Source: Nematostella vectensis (Eukaryota > Cnidaria > Anthozoa > Actiniaria > Edwardsiidae). From it: DNA of 64,000 nt. The translations under genes and the position numbers were made by a program. The stretch is from contig NC_064046.1 of the NCBI RefSeq assembly GCF_932526225.1, positions 10,627,719 through 10,691,718 on the forward strand, read 5' to 3'. Shown in pieces: positions 46,301-59,700 of this stretch. Position 1 is the first letter of the stretch; each line of letters starts with the position of its first letter. The notes below the pieces were generated by a model that saw only the letters and a program-made list of their open reading frames with translations, was not told where the DNA came from and did no database searches.

Positions 46301-49300
46301 TTGTATTTAAAAATGCTCCTAAAATATTGATTTTTTTGTTTGTAGAGGGTGTCCCACTTTGCGCATTAAACGACACATTCGAGTGCATTTATCCGACATA
46401 TTATGGTATGTTATTACTAAATGTCAAGTACAAATGCGCCACGTGTTACGCAAGCTACGGCTCTACTCCAGCTCTCCTTTAGCCTTAGCTTAACATCATC
46501 ATCTTTCCTTATCTCTACAGTATACGTTATTTATATGCAGCGAAACCTCATTCCAACTCAGCTGTGGCTTCACCCTTCTCACCTCTATCTTATCTGACAG
46601 ATCAGTGCCGTAACAGGTCTCGAAATATTTTGGGGACACGATAAAGAAACATTAAGAACATATTGGGGCCACAGCCACACCCCCCTACTGGTCATTCCCT
46701 TACATATCAATCAATGGCTGTCGTTTTTCTAAATGGTCTAAAAGAGCCTGGGGCGAGCGCGCGGGAGACCTGTGATACTCTAAAACGTTACGGACTAGGC
46801 TCCATATCCATGATGGCTGCCAGCAAAATCGTAGTAAACACGAATTTTTGCAAGTTTACGTGGAAATTCTGGACTTACAAAGCTCTAGAGCGACAAAAAA
46901 GCGAAAAAACTGATTGAAGCGGACTTCCAAATATGGTAGGTAATGCCTAATAAGGAAATTACCGAGCGAGCTAGAAAAAGGACCAGATTGACTGATATTT
47001 GATTTTTGAAAATATTGGGGAAAGGCACGTGCCCCCAGTGCCCCACCTCCTGAAACGACCCTGCATATATACCTCACCTTATCCTACGTTAGCTATCTCA
47101 ACTTTACCTAGTTCTACCCAAGCACAGATCTTTAACCCTATTCAGCCCGGGGGGGGGGGGGGGGGGGGGTTGAGGCCCCCAGCACCTTTGAGCTGTAATA
47201 ATTTTTGAACTAGTAGGGCTAGAGCATTGAAATTTGATGACTTTTCCTAAAATTTATCTGGAATCAGTATGGTGTAAACAAAGTTTTAATATCTGTACCC
47301 TGGTTACCATAGCAACCAAGTTTTGAGACATAAGTTTAATAAAAATTAGGCAAAACGCTTTAAGTCGTTAAGATCAACTATTAATACGACGTGCTCAACG
47401 TAAGTCCATGTCATATAAACGTGTTATACCAAATTTTGAAAAAAAAAAACACAATAAAAATGTACATCTCTATTTAAGGGGGGGGGGGGGGGGTGTTTTT
47501 TGTCAATTTTTGACCTTCTCGAAATAGTGCTTGTAAAAATAGTAAAAAAAAACATTCATATATACTTGAAATCATTAATACAACTCGAAACGAAGATTAA
47601 ATATTGTCAAAAAGCTTTAGATGTTGCTACCCAAAAATAAAAACTTGCATTAAATCCAAAATGGCGGATTCAAGATGATGGATGCTGTCACATAATTAGC
47701 TAAAAATCGCTTTTTTTAACTAACATCTGAATTTGGCAAAATCCTTTTTATATTCATCTATTGCAAAAAAAGTTGGAAAAACACTTTTGGAGGGTGTGGG
47801 GGTTATTTCTTTTAATTAAGAGTTCATTCTCAAACTTATGCTATCATATCAAAATATTTCGCCGAAAATTGTCGTTTTCTCCAAACGCGGTCACTTCCAG
47901 TTTAGAAAACTAATATATTATTTGGAAAAACTGCATAGTTTATGTAATTTTTAACGTTGTCGTACCGCAGGTGCTCGGTAAACTTTATGATTTGTAATCA
48001 GAAAAGAAAAAAGTGACTGTGACCATCTTTAGTCTATTGAGAAAGTCTTTGAAAAGAAACTTGATTCCTCGGTACCAGACCCCCAAAACGACAACGTTTT
48101 CTTCATATGATTAAAGGTACCATGCCAATCAATGACGTCACAGATGTTATATATTGTTGTCATAGAAACAGTGTCACTAATAATATATGTCTACTTCCAG
48201 ATAATAAGATTATCGAAAAAAGAAATACAGAAATACATGTCTAAAAAACAGAAATATTGCCCTTTCCGGTCACTTAAGTGACGTCACAAAGATTTTTTTA
48301 AAGAATATCAGCCGCTATTTGAATACGAACTGATTATACGAACATATTTGGATTTTATAGATGTTCTATACAAAGGTTTTGAAAGATAGGCTATTTATAA
48401 CCAAATATCCCCAAGTAAAGTCATATTGACGTCATTTTGTGTTTCTATTGTTACCTTATCCCACCTCAGCTCTCCCTACCGCAGCTCCACTCCCAACCTA
48501 AATCATCCTCCTTAACTTTCACTTCATCCTACCTCCGCTCTACCCGGTCCTACCGCATCCAACCTCAGCCCAATCCCCTCCTACTACCTCATCCTTTCCC
48601 AACTCTATCACATCTTACTCAGGCCCGCAGCCATGGAGGGGGGGGGGGGGGGGGGGGGGGGGCTCGGGAGAACTCACCCAACACACACTCGATTGGAAGG
48701 ACCGCTCTAATTAAGTACCACTACGAGGAAGGAAGCGCTACCTAAAAGAAAATGGTCCGCTTAATGTGTAAACGAACCCCTCTGCTCAAAAATCTACGGC
48801 TACGGGCTACGGGCCTGCTACTGTATCCTACCTCTGCTTTACCTCAACCTTTTATAGCTCAACCTTCTATAGCTCAACCTGAGCCTTAGCGCTGCCTTAT
48901 CCTTCCTCAGGTCTACCTCAACTGAACCTCATCCTATCGAGTCATATCCTACCTACTTTCATAGCTCTACCTCTGTTTTACCTCAACCTTTTATAGCTCA
49001 ACCTTCTACAGCTCAACCTGAGCCTTAGCGCTGCCTTATCCTTCCTCAGGTCTACCTCAACTGAACCTCATCCTATCGAGTCCTATCCTACCTACTTTCA
49101 TAGCTCTACCTCTGTTTTACCTCAACCTTTTATAGCTCAACCTTCTACAGCTCAACCTGAGCCTTAGCTCTGCCATATCCTTCCTCAGGTCTACCTCAAC
49201 TGAACCTCATCCTATCGAGTCCTATCCTACCTACTTTCATAGCTCTACTTCTGCTTTACCTCAACCTTTTATAGCTCAACCTTCTATAGCTCAACCTGAG

Positions 49301-52300
49301 CCTTAGCGCTGCCTTATCCTTCCTCAGGTCTACCTCAACTGAACCTCATCCTATCGAGTCCTATCCTACCTACTTTCATAGCTTTACCTCTGCTTTACCT
49401 CAACCTTTTATAGCTCAACCTTCTACAGCTCAACCTGAGCCTTAGCGCTGCCTTATCCTTCCTCAGGTCTACCTCAACTGAACCTCATCCTATCGAGTCC
49501 TATCCTACCTACTTTCATAGCTCTACCTCTGTTTTACCTCAACCTTTTATAGCTCAACCTTCTATAGCTCAACCAGAGCCTTAGCGCTGCCTTATCCTTC
49601 CTCAGGTCTACCTCAACTGAACCTCATCCTATCGAGTCCTATCCTACCTACTTTCATAGCCCTACCTCTGTTTTACCTCAACCTTTTATAGCTCAACCTT
49701 CTACAGCTCAACCTAAGCCTTAGCGCTGCCTTATCCTTCCTCAGGTCTACCTCAACTGAACCTCATCCTATCGAGTCCTATCCTACCTACTTTCATAGCT
49801 TTACCTCTGCTTTACCTCAACCTTTTATAGCTCAACCTTCTACAGCTCAACCTGAGCCTTAGCGCTGCCTTATCCTTCCTCAGGTCTACCTCAACTGAAC
49901 CTCATCCTATCGAGTCCTATCCTACCTACTTTCATAGCTCTACCTCTGTTTTACCTCAACCTTTTATAGCTCAACCTTCTATAGCTCAACCTGAGCCTTA
50001 GCGCTGCCTTATCCTTCCTCAGTTATACCTCAACTGAACCTCATCCTATCGAGTCCTATCCTACCTTTCATAGCTCTACCTCCCTCTACCCTAGTTCTTC
50101 ATCATCCTACTTCTGCTTACCTCATCCTTCTAAAGTTAAACCATGTCCTGCCTTAGCGCTGCCTCAACTGAACCTCATCCTATCGAGTCCTATCCTACCT
50201 ACTATCATAGCTCTATTTTACTCTACCCTATTTCTTATCCATCCTACCTCTGCTTTACCTCATCCTTCTAAAGTTAAACCATGTCCTGCCTTAGCCCTGT
50301 CTCATCCTACCTTTGCAAACTCACTAGCCCTACCTCTCCCTCTGCAACTTACTTTTAAGCCTTTTTTGCCTTACTTTTCCAGATTAATGTGTAGACTTGT
50401 ATTTTTTTAATATTCAGGCTTTCTTCCTTTTTCAACCTTTAAGGAAAGTTTCCTCGCGAGGCGGCAGAATGCTTCAAAAAGTATTGCCCTGTGCCGTGCG
50501 ACTACACCAAGTACGAGACCAAGCTGTCTTACGCATCGGCGATAAGCAACGCTCTCGCAAGAAGTCTTCCCACTCACCTCACAGAAAGCAAGGATGTAGC
50601 CGATGCATTCAGTGACATTCAGAACATGACAGAGCAGGAGCGGAAGAGATTTTTCAGGTTAGATAGAATGGTTAAGCTTACGGCTCCACGTGCGTGTGCG
50701 AAAAACGCGTGAGTGGGGTTCCAGAGTAGCAATTCACTGACCACGAATCAATGAAGTTCAAATTGGCATCCTCAGCTCTGGTAATAGGTCACGAGATCCA
50801 TTTAGAAACCTTTTCTATCCAATACGGACACACAATTGACCGTCTTCTCAACTACCGACGAAGGAGTCAAACAATCGAACTCATTTGATCGCATGAGCAG
50901 GGTCGGGTCCCGGACCCCTCCCCCCTCTTGTCAAGCTTCTAGATTTAAATTCAATATGGGTTACTCTAATTCAAAAATGCCTTCTTCTTCCTTATCAAAC
51001 AGAGAAAATGTCGCCACTCTTGATGTGTACTTTGAGGAGCTCAGTTATGACAAAATTGAGCAGAAACCTTCTTTTGACAGCTGGTCACTTATAGGTGGGT
51101 TTCAATTTCAAGTATAATGTAACAACCGCGATTCCTTGTGTTCTTCATTTAATAATCAAACCAGTTCACACTCAAAAAATTTTCGGTTCTTTCCTTTTTT
51201 CATTCTACAACTCACATGGGAAAATCGCCTCACAATGCATTTCGAGCGGGTCGATCCAGGGCCGCGCGGCCAAAACCGCTACAGTTGGTCCCTAACGTTA
51301 CCAATGGTAGAAGTAAATTTGGGACAGGCCTCCCTAGAACAAAAAGGCAATATTCTACGTACAGCGGATTTATTCTAAATTTGAAGAAAACATTGTCGTT
51401 TTGGTGGTCTGGTAACGAGGAATCTTACTTTCTTTCCCCATTCTCGTTCCCAGAGCTCCTACGCTGTTGTGTGTCGGAGGCTCTGGAAGCAGACGGTTAC
51501 TTGGCGAATTTGATTGGCTGTGAAAAATGCCTGCGTAATGAGTTAAAATTTGCACACACTCCTGCGCAACGCGTTTATTTCCGGTAGAAAGCATTCACTT
51601 CCGATATTAACAAGAAGCTACGCTTGTACCGAAACCTGGGAATTATACTAAGAAAATCAACTTTCAAATAAAGTTGGGTATAGATGACAGCTCGCGTGAA
51701 ACTAAGCGAGGAATTAATAAAAGATCAAAGGAACGCAATTCGCGCAAGTAAAAATGGAAAATACTAAACATGTTTCATTGTAAATTCCGTAAACGTGAAT
51801 TGTATATCAAAGTCGAGACGTATTGTGTTGTTGGTCTCTTCGTTATGGCGGGATTATGGCGACGGGTAACACGCCAAAGAAACTAGTGAGCAAAGTTTTT
51901 GACTCGAATACTTGCATCGTTTGCAAAATACAACAGTGCCGGGAAAAACTCATCCCATTCCGCTAACCTGGGAGCTTCGGTCAAAGCTTGAATTCTATGT
52001 TGCAAAAACCCTAAGCGCAGAAGATGGATTTCCCACAAAGATCCCTCAACAACGCAGAAACATTTCGTGGGAAAGCCCTCAAGCCGCATGATATTCAGAC
52101 CTCAATAATCGAAAATTACACTTTTGCCGTAGCCCGTCGGCAGCCCACAAAAACAATCTTCTCGATCCACGGCTACAACTCGGACTGCCTGTTTTTGCTT
52201 TGTTTTCAAATTAAAATTGAAGCCAATATATGAATCGATATGAAAGTCCGACAACCAACGCTTCCTCAAGATGATCGTCTGCCATCTTGCAAACGATAAA

Positions 52301-52912
52301 CCGGAAGAGAGATATAGCGACAAAAACTAAAAGTCCCGGATTGTCCCTAGAATCTAGAATCCGGGACTTTCGGTTTTCGTCTGCTACCAGAGCCTCCGGC
52401 GGGAAGCATGACCGAGGAGCTCTGGGAACGAAAATAAGTCTTTCCCTAGTCACTGTTTTTTTCTTCTGATTAAGTTTACCTGATTAAGTACCTGTGGTAC
52501 TTGGGTACGGTTACCTTAAAAATGACAAGAAATTTTCCAAATAAGGAATATATTAGTTTCCTTATATAGAAGTGACCGCGTTGAAAAAACCTCGCTACAC
52601 CTTCTCTTATGCAAATTATGTGTGCTAAATTGGCGGGAATAGCAATAAACAAAATGGGTTTTGTGGGAGATGATCCTACTCATGAAATTGATCAAGTTTT
52701 GCATCTAGTTTTTAAAGCTTGCTTTCCTCCCTTCCCTCATCATTGTCATTGAATTGTCTTTTCTTGCAGGGAATATCGGAGGCTACCTCGGCCTGTTCCT
52801 GGGTATGAGCGTGCTAACAGTCATGGAATTCCTTGACCTTCTTGTAATAAAATTTCTCAATAGGATCTCTGGAACAAAGACTAGAGTCACTACTATTCAA
52901 GTTGGGTCATAA
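42500..52912 (+). CDS. DEG/ENaC sodium channel subunit (ASIC/FaNaC-like)
   Basis: Six exons (42500-43315, 45931-46093, 46346-46405, 50444-50657, 51003-51094, 52770-52912) keep phase and encode about 495 residues, a normal length for this family. Features in order: H-G gating motif, TM1, FPAVTICN, a Cys-rich extracellular domain (STCGKQCLHDYGIKKCGC; CPVPCDYTKYETKLSYA), a pre-TM2 segment, and TM2 with GLFLGMSVLTVMEF. GMS fits the conserved G-X-S selectivity filter. The stop is TAA at 52910-52912. DEG/ENaC channels are trimeric amiloride-type Na+ channels gated by protons, peptides or force; which applies here cannot be read from sequence. Confidence 0.92.
43316..45930. other. DEG/ENaC intron 1
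   Basis: The first 115 bp are shared with the upstream exon-1 copy. It also contains a degraded G-rich MITE (44,000-44,060), a block of TAGGCGACTATAGG-like short repeats (44,690-45,060) and the 96-bp mini-element below. No nested gene seen. Confidence 0.5.
45352..45448. mobile_element. 96-bp mini inverted-repeat element
   Basis: Ends TAGCCCGAGTATCAGGCAAT and GGGCCTGACACTCGGACTA are imperfect inverted repeats. Confidence 0.65.
45931..46405 (+). CDS. DEG/ENaC exons 2 and 3
   Basis: Exon 45931-46093 reads YKNLPTPYNTKCG and the Cys-rich STCGKQCLHDYGIKKC. Exon 46346-46405 reads GVPLCALNDTFECIY. An A+T-rich (AATAA)n run of about 70 bp sits in the intron between them. Confidence 0.9.
46150..46232. 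repeat. AAATA/AATAA microsatellite
   Basis: A run of AAATAAATAAAATAAAT motifs in DEG/ENaC intron 2. Confidence 0.85.
46606..47068. mobile_element. G-rich MITE, GGCACGTGCCCCC family
   Basis: The left part has GTGCCGTAACAGG and AATATTTTGGGG; the right part has GGCACGTGCCCCCAGTGCCCC. It shares AAACATTAAGAA-type text with the 18.4-19.0 kb element. Confidence 0.6.
47130..48440. other. Intronic stretch, probable old repeat
   Basis: It begins AACCCTATTCAGCCCGGGGG with a G run, and has a second G run at 47,480. No coding exon. It reads like an anonymous repeat with TGACGTCA motifs near 48,130, 48,290 and 48,430. Confidence 0.4.
48800..50095. repeat. 139-bp tandem repeat, about 9 copies
   Basis: TTTATAGCTCAACC recurs every 139 bp from about 48,851. 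The copies are highly similar, with CTCAACTGAACCTCATCC and GCCTTAGCGCTGCC landmarks. A degenerate half-unit tail reaches about 50,330. It fills DEG/ENaC intron 3. Confidence 0.92.
50444..51094 (+). CDS. DEG/ENaC exons 4 and 5
   Basis: Exon 50444-50657 uses the acceptor CAACCTTTAAG and encodes CPVPCDYTKYETKLSYA. Exon 51003-51094 encodes NVATLDVYFEELSYDKIEQ, the conserved strand and helix before TM2. Confidence 0.92.
51440..52432. mobile_element. TIR element carrying a helicase-like fragment
   Basis: The left end TCTCGTTCCCAGAGCTCCT and right end AGGAGCTCTGGGAACGA are inverted. Matching continues inward (GGAGGCTCTGG then AGCAGACG) for at least 55 bp. It sits in DEG/ENaC intron 5. Related ends (CTCGTTCCCAG) occur at 38,806 and around the 30-kb minisatellite. 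Confidence 0.75.
51883..52310 (-). pseudogene. RecQ-helicase-like fragment, frameshifted
   Basis: On the - strand a frame opening MADDHLEEALVVGLSY is broken near 52,240 and continued in another frame by NFNLKTKQKQAV and GLPTGYGKSVIF. The latter is the Walker A region in the form typical of RecQ-family DEAH helicases. It then meets a stop; a further open stretch follows to 51,883. No helicase motifs II-VI are visible, so only the amino-terminal fragment is present. Confidence 0.6.
52770..52912 (+). CDS. DEG/ENaC exon 6: TM2 and C-terminus
   Basis: NIGGYLGLFLGMSVLTVMEF forms TM2 with the G-X-S filter. A short basic cytoplasmic tail ends VTTIQVGS then TAA. Confidence 0.95.
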
Positions 52913-53205
52913 GGACAACTGTTTTATACAATTATTTTAAAGCTGGGACTTAATTTTTAAGTCCAAACCCTTGGCAGGATGCTTAAATTCCACGATCACA
53001 TTTAGATAGAGATTATGTTTGTTATAAGGCAAAATATTGTAAAACAATATTTAAATCAGCCATATAAATATGTTTTTCGAGCTGCACATTTTTTACAATG
53101 GTTCAATTCCGGATTTTTTCAAAAAGATGAATTTATCAAAAAAGGCACATCATTTGTCAATCCGAACTTGCACGTCGCACATCACGGGCTGGGGCTCGTG
53201 ATTAA

Positions 53206-53867
<662 letters not shown>

Positions 53868-54065
53868 AATTAATTACGGGATTAAGAATGTCCGATCTTG
53901 GAACTGAGGAGCACAAGCTTTTAGTAAGCTCACATACGTGCAACAAGTCGAATTCGGAGCCGACAAATAGAACTTGGGAGAGCCATCCAAACGAAACGAG
54001 GGCTTTGGATGTCATCTCACCAGCAACAGGAACTGTATTATATATTTCTGGTGAAATGGTGTAAA

Positions 54066-55550
<1,485 letters not shown>

Positions 55551-55793
55551 TAGCGGATCTGGGGGGGTTATAGGGGAATTAAACCCCCCTTGGGGCTCCC
55601 AGAAAGCCATAAAAAACGAACAAAAAGATACTTCCACTCCCTTTGTCACTGAGCCAAACCCCCCCTTTTGTCACTGAGCCAAATCCCCCCCTTTTGTCAT
55701 TGAGCCAAATCCCCCCTTTTGTCACTGAGCCAAATCCCCCCTTTTGTCATTGAGCCAAATCCAACCTTTTGCGAAAAGCTAGATCCGCCCCTG
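55551..55793. mobile_element. hAT-like MITE, GGCGGATCTAG family, second copy
   Basis: The left end AGCGGATCTGGGGGGGTTAT and right end AGCTAGATCCGCCCCTG match the ends at 15,686-16,052. The interior has four tandem copies of a 31-bp unit with TTTTGTCACTGAGCCAAA. Confidence 0.7.
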
Positions 55794-56299
55794 CGTATAA
55801 TACTTTATTGCAATCCAATTCCACTGTTATCTTATTTGTGTCCTGAGTCTCAATCTTTGACAATCACACTTTGTTTGTTTGACGGGTTAATGAAGGCCAC
55901 TTGGGGGAAGGGCGTGAGGTTAACGTCTCTGTTTAAACACCGAGGTACAAGAAGACCGCCACCCTTTTTTGAACATTTAATTTTTACCATTCATTGGCAT
56001 GTGCAACATTTTCTAAAAAAAGGTTTATTTCTTAAAAAAACCCTTTTTTGCAAATTAGAACATATTCACTTGATATCTTTGTGAATTGATATGGAAATTA
56101 AAAAAAACTTTTTAAAGTTGTTTGTTGTTAAGCTGTTAAGCTAGGCTATCTGATTAAGGATTGTATAAAAAGCGTCATAACGCCATCAAAATAGACGTGC
56201 CGGTGCATTAATGCTCTAGCTTAGGCGAACTAGATCATTGTAAGTCAGAATTAGGCCTATCAGAAGCTCCATGTGAGAACATCGGTCATAGTCATGGGC
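55794..56299. other. Intergenic stretch / 3' flank of the - strand gene
   Basis: A+T-rich; would hold the 3' untranslated region of the PAN-EGF-FN2 gene. No other feature seen. Confidence 0.4.
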
Positions 56300-56475
56300 C
56301 TAACAGTGGCCCCAATGTGCATCATTGTTCACATAGTTATGTTGGAATGAGCACCAGAAGTAAGGGGTAAATATATTTGAGCCGTCTGTAGTGCAAGCGT
56401 GGTAATCTCTCCAGTCGAAAGAAAAGGGAAATGCGCAACACCCGACGTTGGTTGTTACCTTGCCGCTTTTGCACT
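56300..56475 (-). CDS. Exon 5: fibronectin type II domain
   Basis: The acceptor TTATTACAG lies at the edge of the ATAA microsatellite. The FN2 pattern CCAFPF...CTTDG...WCSF...WGHC is complete and followed at once by the stop. Confidence 0.88.
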
Positions 56476-56625
56476 CTGTAATAAATAAATAAACAAATAA
56501 ACAAATAAACAAATAAACAAATAAACAAATAAACAAACTAACAAACTAACAAACAAACAAATAAACAAACAAATAAACAAATAAGCAAATAAATAAATAA
56601 ATAAGTAAATAAATAAATAAATAAG

Positions 56626-56688
<63 letters not shown>

Positions 56689-56704
56689 GTAAATAAATAA
56701 TAGA

Positions 56705-56799
<95 letters not shown>

Positions 56800-59700
56800 A
56801 TGAATAAATAAATAAATAAATAAATTAATTAATAAATAAATTAATAAATAAATTAATAAATAAATTAATAAATAAATTAATAAAAAATATAAAACATGGA
56901 ACCATGGAACCACAGGAAACCTTTTGTTATTGCACTCACCGTTACAATAGGTCCCAGTCCACCCCCTGATACAGTTGCACGTTGCGGTACTGCCACTAGA
57001 TGTGCACGTGCCTCCGTGCTGACACGTGACCAGGTCACATGGACGTGGCACTGCAATTAGAGACACGGAAAAGAGGAATTGAGATTAAAGGACTCGGAAA
57101 TGTACAGAGTGTTCTACGTGAAGTATAGTGAATTATTTGTTAAAATGATCTACAGAAAATAATCCCTTTCTCCCTACGAGGAAAAAAACCCCTTGTTTCA
57201 GTAAGCCTAGAAACAATATGAAAAAAATAACATAAAACCCTATTTATCCATATACCAGATCCAGTTTCTGCACTTGTCTGTGCCCGCTGAACAGAAATAG
57301 CGTGGACGCATTACTACAGGAAAATATTGGTTAAGAGTCCAACATAGTTGTTTTGAGGTGGAGGGTCCCAGTTATTTATTTGAAACAATGTTTAGTTCTG
57401 CATTCAAATCATAACTTGTTTTAGCAAAGGTCTAAAGCCTCCTGCGCTGACGCGCTAACACACTAGGCAACCTGAAGTTATACCATGGCACGACCAATCA
57501 TGATACGAAAAACTTCATCCCACATGGAAATAGCCTGGCGTTGTTTAGATAAAACGAGAGAAAGTGCTTTTGAGCTTCTTGGTGCGTGGTCCCTTGATGC
57601 GTGCTGAGAATATTGCATTCTATTTGTTTTCTTGGTGAAAATGGGAAGACAAGCATTTTCAATCCTTTGTCTTCTATACTTCTTATTATTAATGCAGGAG
57701 GAAAACTATTGTTTTCGATGGAACTTCGTTAGAAAGCTTTCCTCAGAATTCAACATAATTCGAGAATCTGCCGTGTGTTTATTAATAGACAGGTCTTTGA
57801 CTTCTGTTTTGTAAGCTTTTCCTATATTTTTTTACAGGTCTGTTCTACATAGGCGTTCATTGGTGTGAAAAGTTTGCTAGGCCAAAGCTCTTCTAGTAGT
57901 TGAATTAAAACTTGAGAAATATACCTTCGCAGCGCGACCCAGTCCATCCCGGCGGGCAGCTACAGTAAGCTCTTGTACTGTCTATCTCCGAGCAGGTACC
58001 GCCATTTTGGCAAACAGTGTACTGACAAGGCGTCAGAACTAAAACAAAATGAAAATGATTTACACAGTATCCATCAACCAGCCCTCCGGCCCCCGTATTC
58101 ACTATTCATTAATATCGAGTAATCCTCCCTCCCTACCTACCTCCTTTCCCCATCTCTCCCCTCCATTGTATTCTTGTTCCCTCCCCTCTCTCCTACCTTA
58201 CACATACTTCCTTTGGAAAACTGTGCAAAATTAAGGGTCAGATTTGAACAGACATCAGTTTTTGAGACAATCGATCACCTGTTTCGCAGTGTTTCCCGCT
58301 CCTGTTTATTGGGCATGCGCAGTAGTAATCGTCCTGATCGTACAGCGGGCGACATGAGGATGTGCTGTGACATGGTGGCGACTTCAAGCATTTGTTCTAC
58401 AGGACAACAACGCTATTAATATAATAATCATCTATACAGGACAATACAACGCTATTAATGAAACTATTATAATATGAAGCTATTATAATACTGGTTCTGT
58501 TGCTTGTGTTGTAGATAACAAATTTCCCAAATTTCGCCTCGTGTCTCCACAACGTTTTGATCATGAGGTGACGAACATCGTAGTGCTTTAGAGTACATAC
58601 CACGGAAAACTATGGGTAATTTGTTGACCCTGTCCCCACGTATCCATTTTCTTTTTTAAAAAGATCCGCGTCCACACGAAGCGTTTTGATACTACCCGTC
58701 CCCACGAAAACGCAGAAACGATACGAAAACGATAATAAGCTCTACGCATCTGTACTCGCGCGCCAAGTGAACTGAGTTATCACGCCATCATTTTTATAAA
58801 GGTTCTCTTTTCGTCCTTCCCCACGGCAGCGAAAGTTAGGTAAGTTAGTTACTTAGTTAGTTATGACATTTTTTTTATTGAGAATGACACCTAATATCAC
58901 TACAGATAATATACATGTGGCTCTCGGAAAATTATTAAATTATTACAAACATAAATAATGATAATATAATGATAACAAATATACATATTGTTTTACAATT
59001 TTCAGTACGAACGTTTTTATATATTTACCTATTAAGCAGCACTTTGGGCTGTAAAACGATTCGTTTTTCCTAACATTCAATGGAGGAGCGTTCCATGCTT
59101 TGGCCCCACCAAAGGCGAAAGTTCGTTGTTTGAGTGTGCGATGGACACGAGGTAAAATCAAACATCCGCGTTTACTATTCCTAGTATTGATCGTATGTTA
59201 AGAACAAAATTGATTAAACATATTACTTAAATATTCGGAGGTGCGCCCATTTAAAGTTTTAAACATAAGTTCGCATTTCATACGCCACACTCGCTTATTA
59301 AATGACTCAGTGGCCTTGCAAACTTGAATGCCAGAGATAGCTCATCAGAAACTCAAACGTGATGTTCGGAATAGAGAAGGTTGCAGAAGGAGAGATGTTA
59401 CCATTGATGAATGACCTTTTAATGTCATTTACGTTTACCATTTAAGGTCATTTACATTTAAAAACGTTCAAACAGGTGTTGTCGGAGTTTTCAATTGTTC
59501 TGTATTTAGATGCAACATTAATGAAGAATTCATTGAATGCATTTGCCACTTCGAGGGGGTCTTGAGAGGTTCTCTCGCCTATAGCTATCTTTGACACCGA
59601 GGCGGTTTTGGTTGGTCCAATTGCTTTTTTTAAATGCTTCAAGAACTCCTTTGGGGTCTTGCTATTCTCTTTTTAGTATCCACTCTTAGCCCTTCGGACA

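Noticed and set aside
56455-56900. Continuation of the EGF3 frame into a long Leu/Ile/Tyr stretch
   Set aside because: The EGF exon has a good GTGAGT donor at 56,939 and the stretch is the ATAA microsatellite; splicing to FN2 keeps phase.
57263-57296. Small AG/GT-bounded segment as an extra exon of the FN2 gene
   Set aside because: Its length breaks the phase between the EGF2 and EGF3 exons, which already fit each other.
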